Below, one piece after another: positions 61,879 through 64,000 of a stretch of DNA of 64,000 bases. The stretch covers positions 1 through 64,000 of the forward strand of contig URAD01000007.1 in the NCBI GenBank assembly GCA_900545745.1, in the 5' to 3' direction. Positions within the stretch are counted from its first letter, which is position 1. Each line of letters opens with the position of its first letter. This stretch comes from an uncultured Collinsella sp. (GTDB lineage Bacteria > Actinomycetota > Coriobacteriia > Coriobacteriales > Coriobacteriaceae). The notes under the pieces were generated by a model. The model was not told the origin of the DNA and did not search any database. It saw only the letters and a list, made by a program, of their open reading frames with translations. Both the position numbers and the translations under genes were made by a program.

Positions 61879-62217
61879 ATGAAGAAAATTACGGCGATCG
61901 TTCGTGCTGAGAAGCTTGAGGTTCTTAAAGACGCGCTGTTTGCTGCCGATGTTCGCGGTATGACTATCAACCAGGTGCAGGGCTGCGGCTCACAGCATGG
62001 CTGGAAGGAATACGTGCGCGGCAACGAGTTGCTTGTCAACACGATCCCTAAGGTGCAGTTCACCCTTATCTGCGCCGATGAGCACGTCGATGGCATTGTC
62101 GACATCATCTGCAACGCCGCTCGCACCGGAGCCGTCGGCGATGGCAAGATCTGGGTCGAGCCGGTCGAGGAAGTCATCCGCATCCGTACCGGCGAACACG
62201 GCCCCGCCGCGGTGTAG
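61879..62217 (+). CDS. glnK: P-II nitrogen regulatory protein lacking Tyr51
   Basis: The 112-residue trimeric signal protein senses 2-oxoglutarate and ATP/ADP and gates AmtB. The N-terminus MKKITAIVR and C-terminal GDGKIWVEPVEEVIRIRTGE are standard. The T-loop reads CGSQHGWKEYVRGNELLVNTIPKV. In alignment with E. coli GlnB, position 51 is Leu instead of the uridylylated Tyr, so classical uridylylation is excluded. Regulation is then probably by ligand binding alone or at another residue (Tyr45 is nearby). GAGAGGAATTT precedes the ATG. Confidence 0.93.
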   Translation: MKKITAIVRAEKLEVLKDALFAADVRGMTINQVQGCGSQHGWKEYVRGNELLVNTIPKVQFTLICADEHVDGIVDIICNAARTGAVGDGKIWVEPVEEVIRIRTGEHGPAAV

Positions 62218-62291
62218 AATCGACCGCCTGCCATCCGCAACGTTAAAATACTGCAATGAGGCACAAGACTTGCGTTGCGGATGGACAGATT

Positions 62292-62954
62292 ATGGGGCGT
62301 AATAAATATCCCGAGGAGACGGTCGCGAAGATTCTCGACGCGGCGCTGGAGCTATTCTGCGCACAGGGTTATGAGGGGACGAGCATTCAAGATATCGTCG
62401 ACCGCCTCGATGGCATGACCAAGGGTGCTGTCTATCATCACTTTAAGAGCAAAGAAGAGATTTTCAACGCCGCATTTGATCGGGCAATGGCTCCGATTGT
62501 TGAGCGCCGCCGCGCGACACTCGGTGCTGGCAATATGACGGGAGCCCAAAAGCTCAAGCGACTGTACGCGCCCGAGTCTGTCGTTCCGCAAATTGAGCTA
62601 TGGGCACGCATGCATCCTGCGGCAGATCCGGTAAAAAGCTCGCGTCTACTGGCGATGCAGTACCAGGGCTCGTTCGACGAGTCGGCCGATGGCTGTCTTT
62701 TGCCAGTGATCGAGGAGGGCATCGCCGACGGCTCCATTGCGTGCAAATGCCCGCGCGAAGCGGCTGAGGCCGTATCGTTGTTGGCGAATCTTTGGCTGCT
62801 GCCGCTGTTCCGTCCGCTCGAGACCAAGGATCGAATGCTCGCTCGCGCGCAATGTTTGGCGCAGATGGCGGCCGCGGTGGGGCTCGATTTGGGTAATGAA
62901 GTGCTCCAGACAACGGCTCAGATTTGGGACGTATGGAACCGTGCTGGGTGGTAA
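62292..62954 (+). CDS. TetR-family transcriptional regulator
   Basis: The 220-residue regulator has an N-terminal TetR helix-turn-helix (ILDAALELFCAQGYEGTSIQDIVDRLDGMTKGAVYHHF, about residues 14-52, broken by the usual turn) and an all-helical ligand domain. The ATG giving MGRNKYPEE is used; ribosome site strength is low. It precedes an MFS transporter gene across a 100-bp gap with two matching palindromes, so it probably represses the transporter. Confidence 0.88.
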   Translation: MGRNKYPEETVAKILDAALELFCAQGYEGTSIQDIVDRLDGMTKGAVYHHFKSKEEIFNAAFDRAMAPIVERRRATLGAGNMTGAQKLKRLYAPESVVPQIELWARMHPAADPVKSSRLLAMQYQGSFDESADGCLLPVIEEGIADGSIACKCPREAAEAVSLLANLWLLPLFRPLETKDRMLARAQCLAQMAAAVGLDLGNEVLQTTAQIWDVWNRAGW

Positions 62955-62955
62955 T

Positions 62956-62976
62956 ATAGATACTGACGGTATGTAA
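62956..62976. promoter_or_regulatory. Probable TetR operator, first site
   Basis: ATAGATACTGACGGTATGTA is an imperfect copy of the palindrome at 63021-63041 and starts two bases after the TetR stop. Confidence 0.6.
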
Positions 62977-63020
62977 TTGATTTGTGAGGGTAGCCACGGC
63001 TGCCCTTTTCAAGTCATTAA

Positions 63021-63041
63021 ATACATACTAACAGTATGTAT
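63021..63041. promoter_or_regulatory. Probable TetR operator, second site
   Basis: ATACATAC-TAACA-GTATGTAT is a perfect palindrome 14 bp before the MFS start and includes a possible -10 region. Confidence 0.75.
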
Positions 63042-63055
63042 TTGGGGGCAGGCTT

Positions 63056-64000
63056 ATGGCTGGGATGCGAAGGATTAGCGTTTCATTGGCGCCAAAAACA
63101 GTGCGATCTATCAGGCTATTTGGTCTTCTTGTTGCACAGCTGTGTGCGTATTCGATGCTGTCGGCACTGTGCTTTGCGTGCCCGCTTTACTTGTTCGATT
63201 GCAGCGGCTCCTCAACGTTATATGGCGCCGTCGCGGCGATGGCGTTCATACCGGGCGTGCTCGCGACTCCGGTTGGCGGGATTTTGGCGGATCGGGGAAG
63301 ACATCGCGGGGTTCTTGTGGTACTCGGCATTGTTCTGATGGCTGCATCACTGCTGTTTATCCCCATGAAGCGTTCGCTGCCTCTTGCGGTTGTCGTGGCA
63401 GCAATGCTTTGCGTCCAATATGGCATCCAATCGCTGCTGAAACCGATGCTTCAAATTGAGGCGGTGCGCATGACGGGCCAAGAAAAGGTTGAGCGTGCCA
63501 CTGCGTTGGTCTCGCAGATAATCATGATGAGCAATATCTTGGGGCCTGTAGTCGGGACGGCAGTCTATGGGTGCTTTGGTATCGATACTCTATGCGAAAC
63601 CGCGGCGTTGACGTTTACGATTTCAGCCCTGCTGTTCGGGGGCGCACTCAAGCAAAATGCCTCATCTGAAACGATGGGAGACGGCGCGACTCGTACGACA
63701 TGCCGAAACGATTTTCGGGAGTCGATTCGGTATCTGTTGCAAAATGCATCATTGGTCGCTGTGATTTTGCTTGCGGCAGTTTTGAACCTTGCGTTGGTTG
63801 GGCTAACGATTGGCGCTCCCATTATTGTTACAAAGCATCTCGGCATGCAATCGTCCTGCGTTGGGATAGTTGAGGTGGCTATGGGCTTAGGTGGTCTTGT
63901 CGGCAGTGGTTTGGTCGGTATTTGGCCGCATCGTTTTTCCTTCAAGGGCATATGTCGATATGTTGCGATGATCTGTTTAGGAGTCGTACCGATTATTGTC
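63056..64000 (+). CDS. MFS transporter, 3' end outside the window
   Basis: An uninterrupted reading frame of 315 codons starts at ATG 63056, after GGGGGCAGGCTT, and runs off the window. It has about nine hydrophobic helices. The GILADRGRHRG segment near residue 75 matches the cytoplasmic loop 2-3 motif of the major facilitator superfamily. Codon use is more AT-tolerant than in the neighbours. The adjacent TetR gene and palindromic operators suggest an inducible drug or metabolite exporter. Confidence 0.82.
   Translation, partial: MAGMRRISVSLAPKTVRSIRLFGLLVAQLCAYSMLSALCFACPLYLFDCSGSSTLYGAVAAMAFIPGVLATPVGGILADRGRHRGVLVVLGIVLMAASLLFIPMKRSLPLAVVVAAMLCVQYGIQSLLKPMLQIEAVRMTGQEKVERATALVSQIIMMSNILGPVVGTAVYGCFGIDTLCETAALTFTISALLFGGALKQNASSETMGDGATRTTCRNDFRESIRYLLQNASLVAVILLAAVLNLALVGLTIGAPIIVTKHLGMQSSCVGIVEVAMGLGGLVGSGLVGIWPHRFSFKGICRYVAMICLGVVPIIV

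Overview
The window looks like chromosome from a GC-rich, strictly anaerobic, fermentative actinobacterium of the Coriobacteriia, most likely Collinsella or a close relative. This is inferred from gene content and style (two-piece pyruvate formate-lyase, agmatine deiminase pathway, PTS sucrose uptake, non-mevalonate isoprenoid synthesis, P-II protein without Tyr51, Tat-type lipoprotein) and not from a marker gene. There is no rRNA, tRNA, CRISPR array or obvious prophage. Nearly all the DNA is ordinary, tightly packed core metabolism, with start codons supported by good Shine-Dalgarno sequences. One AT-richer accessory island lies at about 25.7-28.1 kb.

Layout. 0.2-3.2 kb: agmatine/putrescine exchanger-like permease and agmatine deiminase. 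3.5-4.6 kb: DAHP synthase. 4.8-5.0 kb: a MITE-like element. 5.1-9.8 kb: MarR-controlled heterodimeric ABC exporter. 10.1-12.0 kb: SDR dehydrogenase and KdgT-type permease. 12.4-14.8 kb: pyruvate formate-lyase split into a large subunit and a separate glycyl-radical subunit; its activase is at 22.0 kb. 15.1-20.8 kb: sucrose regulon (LacI repressor, two different GH32 hydrolases, EIIBC) with readable operators. 21-25.7 kb: DegV, Pfl activase, serine hydrolase, MTA/SAH nucleosidase and EngB. 25.7-28.0 kb: DUF3990-type toxin with HTH antitoxin behind a double palindrome, then a secreted protein with a 34-residue membrane peptide. 28.4-33.7 kb: thrB, thrC, lysC and asd, the aspartate-to-threonine branch. 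34-43.6 kb: Ogt, ClC channel, GyrI-like protein, MacB/FtsX-type ABC, PfkA and an Ntn hydrolase. 43.7-51.9 kb: M18 peptidase, D-hydroxyacid dehydrogenase, SEC-C methionine aminopeptidase, radical SAM protein, alpha/beta hydrolase, and a GGDEF-REC-HD-GYP regulator with an Hpt partner. 52-56.3 kb: polar amino-acid ABC importer with a glutamine-amidotransferase-like hydrolase. 56.6-64 kb: Dxs, HD protein plus CmpB-like membrane protein, AmtB/GlnK, and TetR with an MFS transporter that runs off the window.

The most unusual content is between the genes. Two families of structured elements, A and B, sit directly after stop codons and keep the same orientation relative to the upstream gene. Each has a long outer helix, a conserved asymmetric internal loop and a variable inner hairpin. 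Helix sequences change between copies with pairing preserved, while the loop sequences stay fixed. Family A follows aguA, aroF, the D-hydroxyacid dehydrogenase gene and amtB. Family B follows grcA, thrB, asd and pfkA. They look like 3'-UTR RNA elements. The window also has six REP-like palindromes with a GGGACAGG or GGGGTCAGG core, a 62-bp tandem hairpin repeat, a triple-hairpin repeat and several long inverted repeats.
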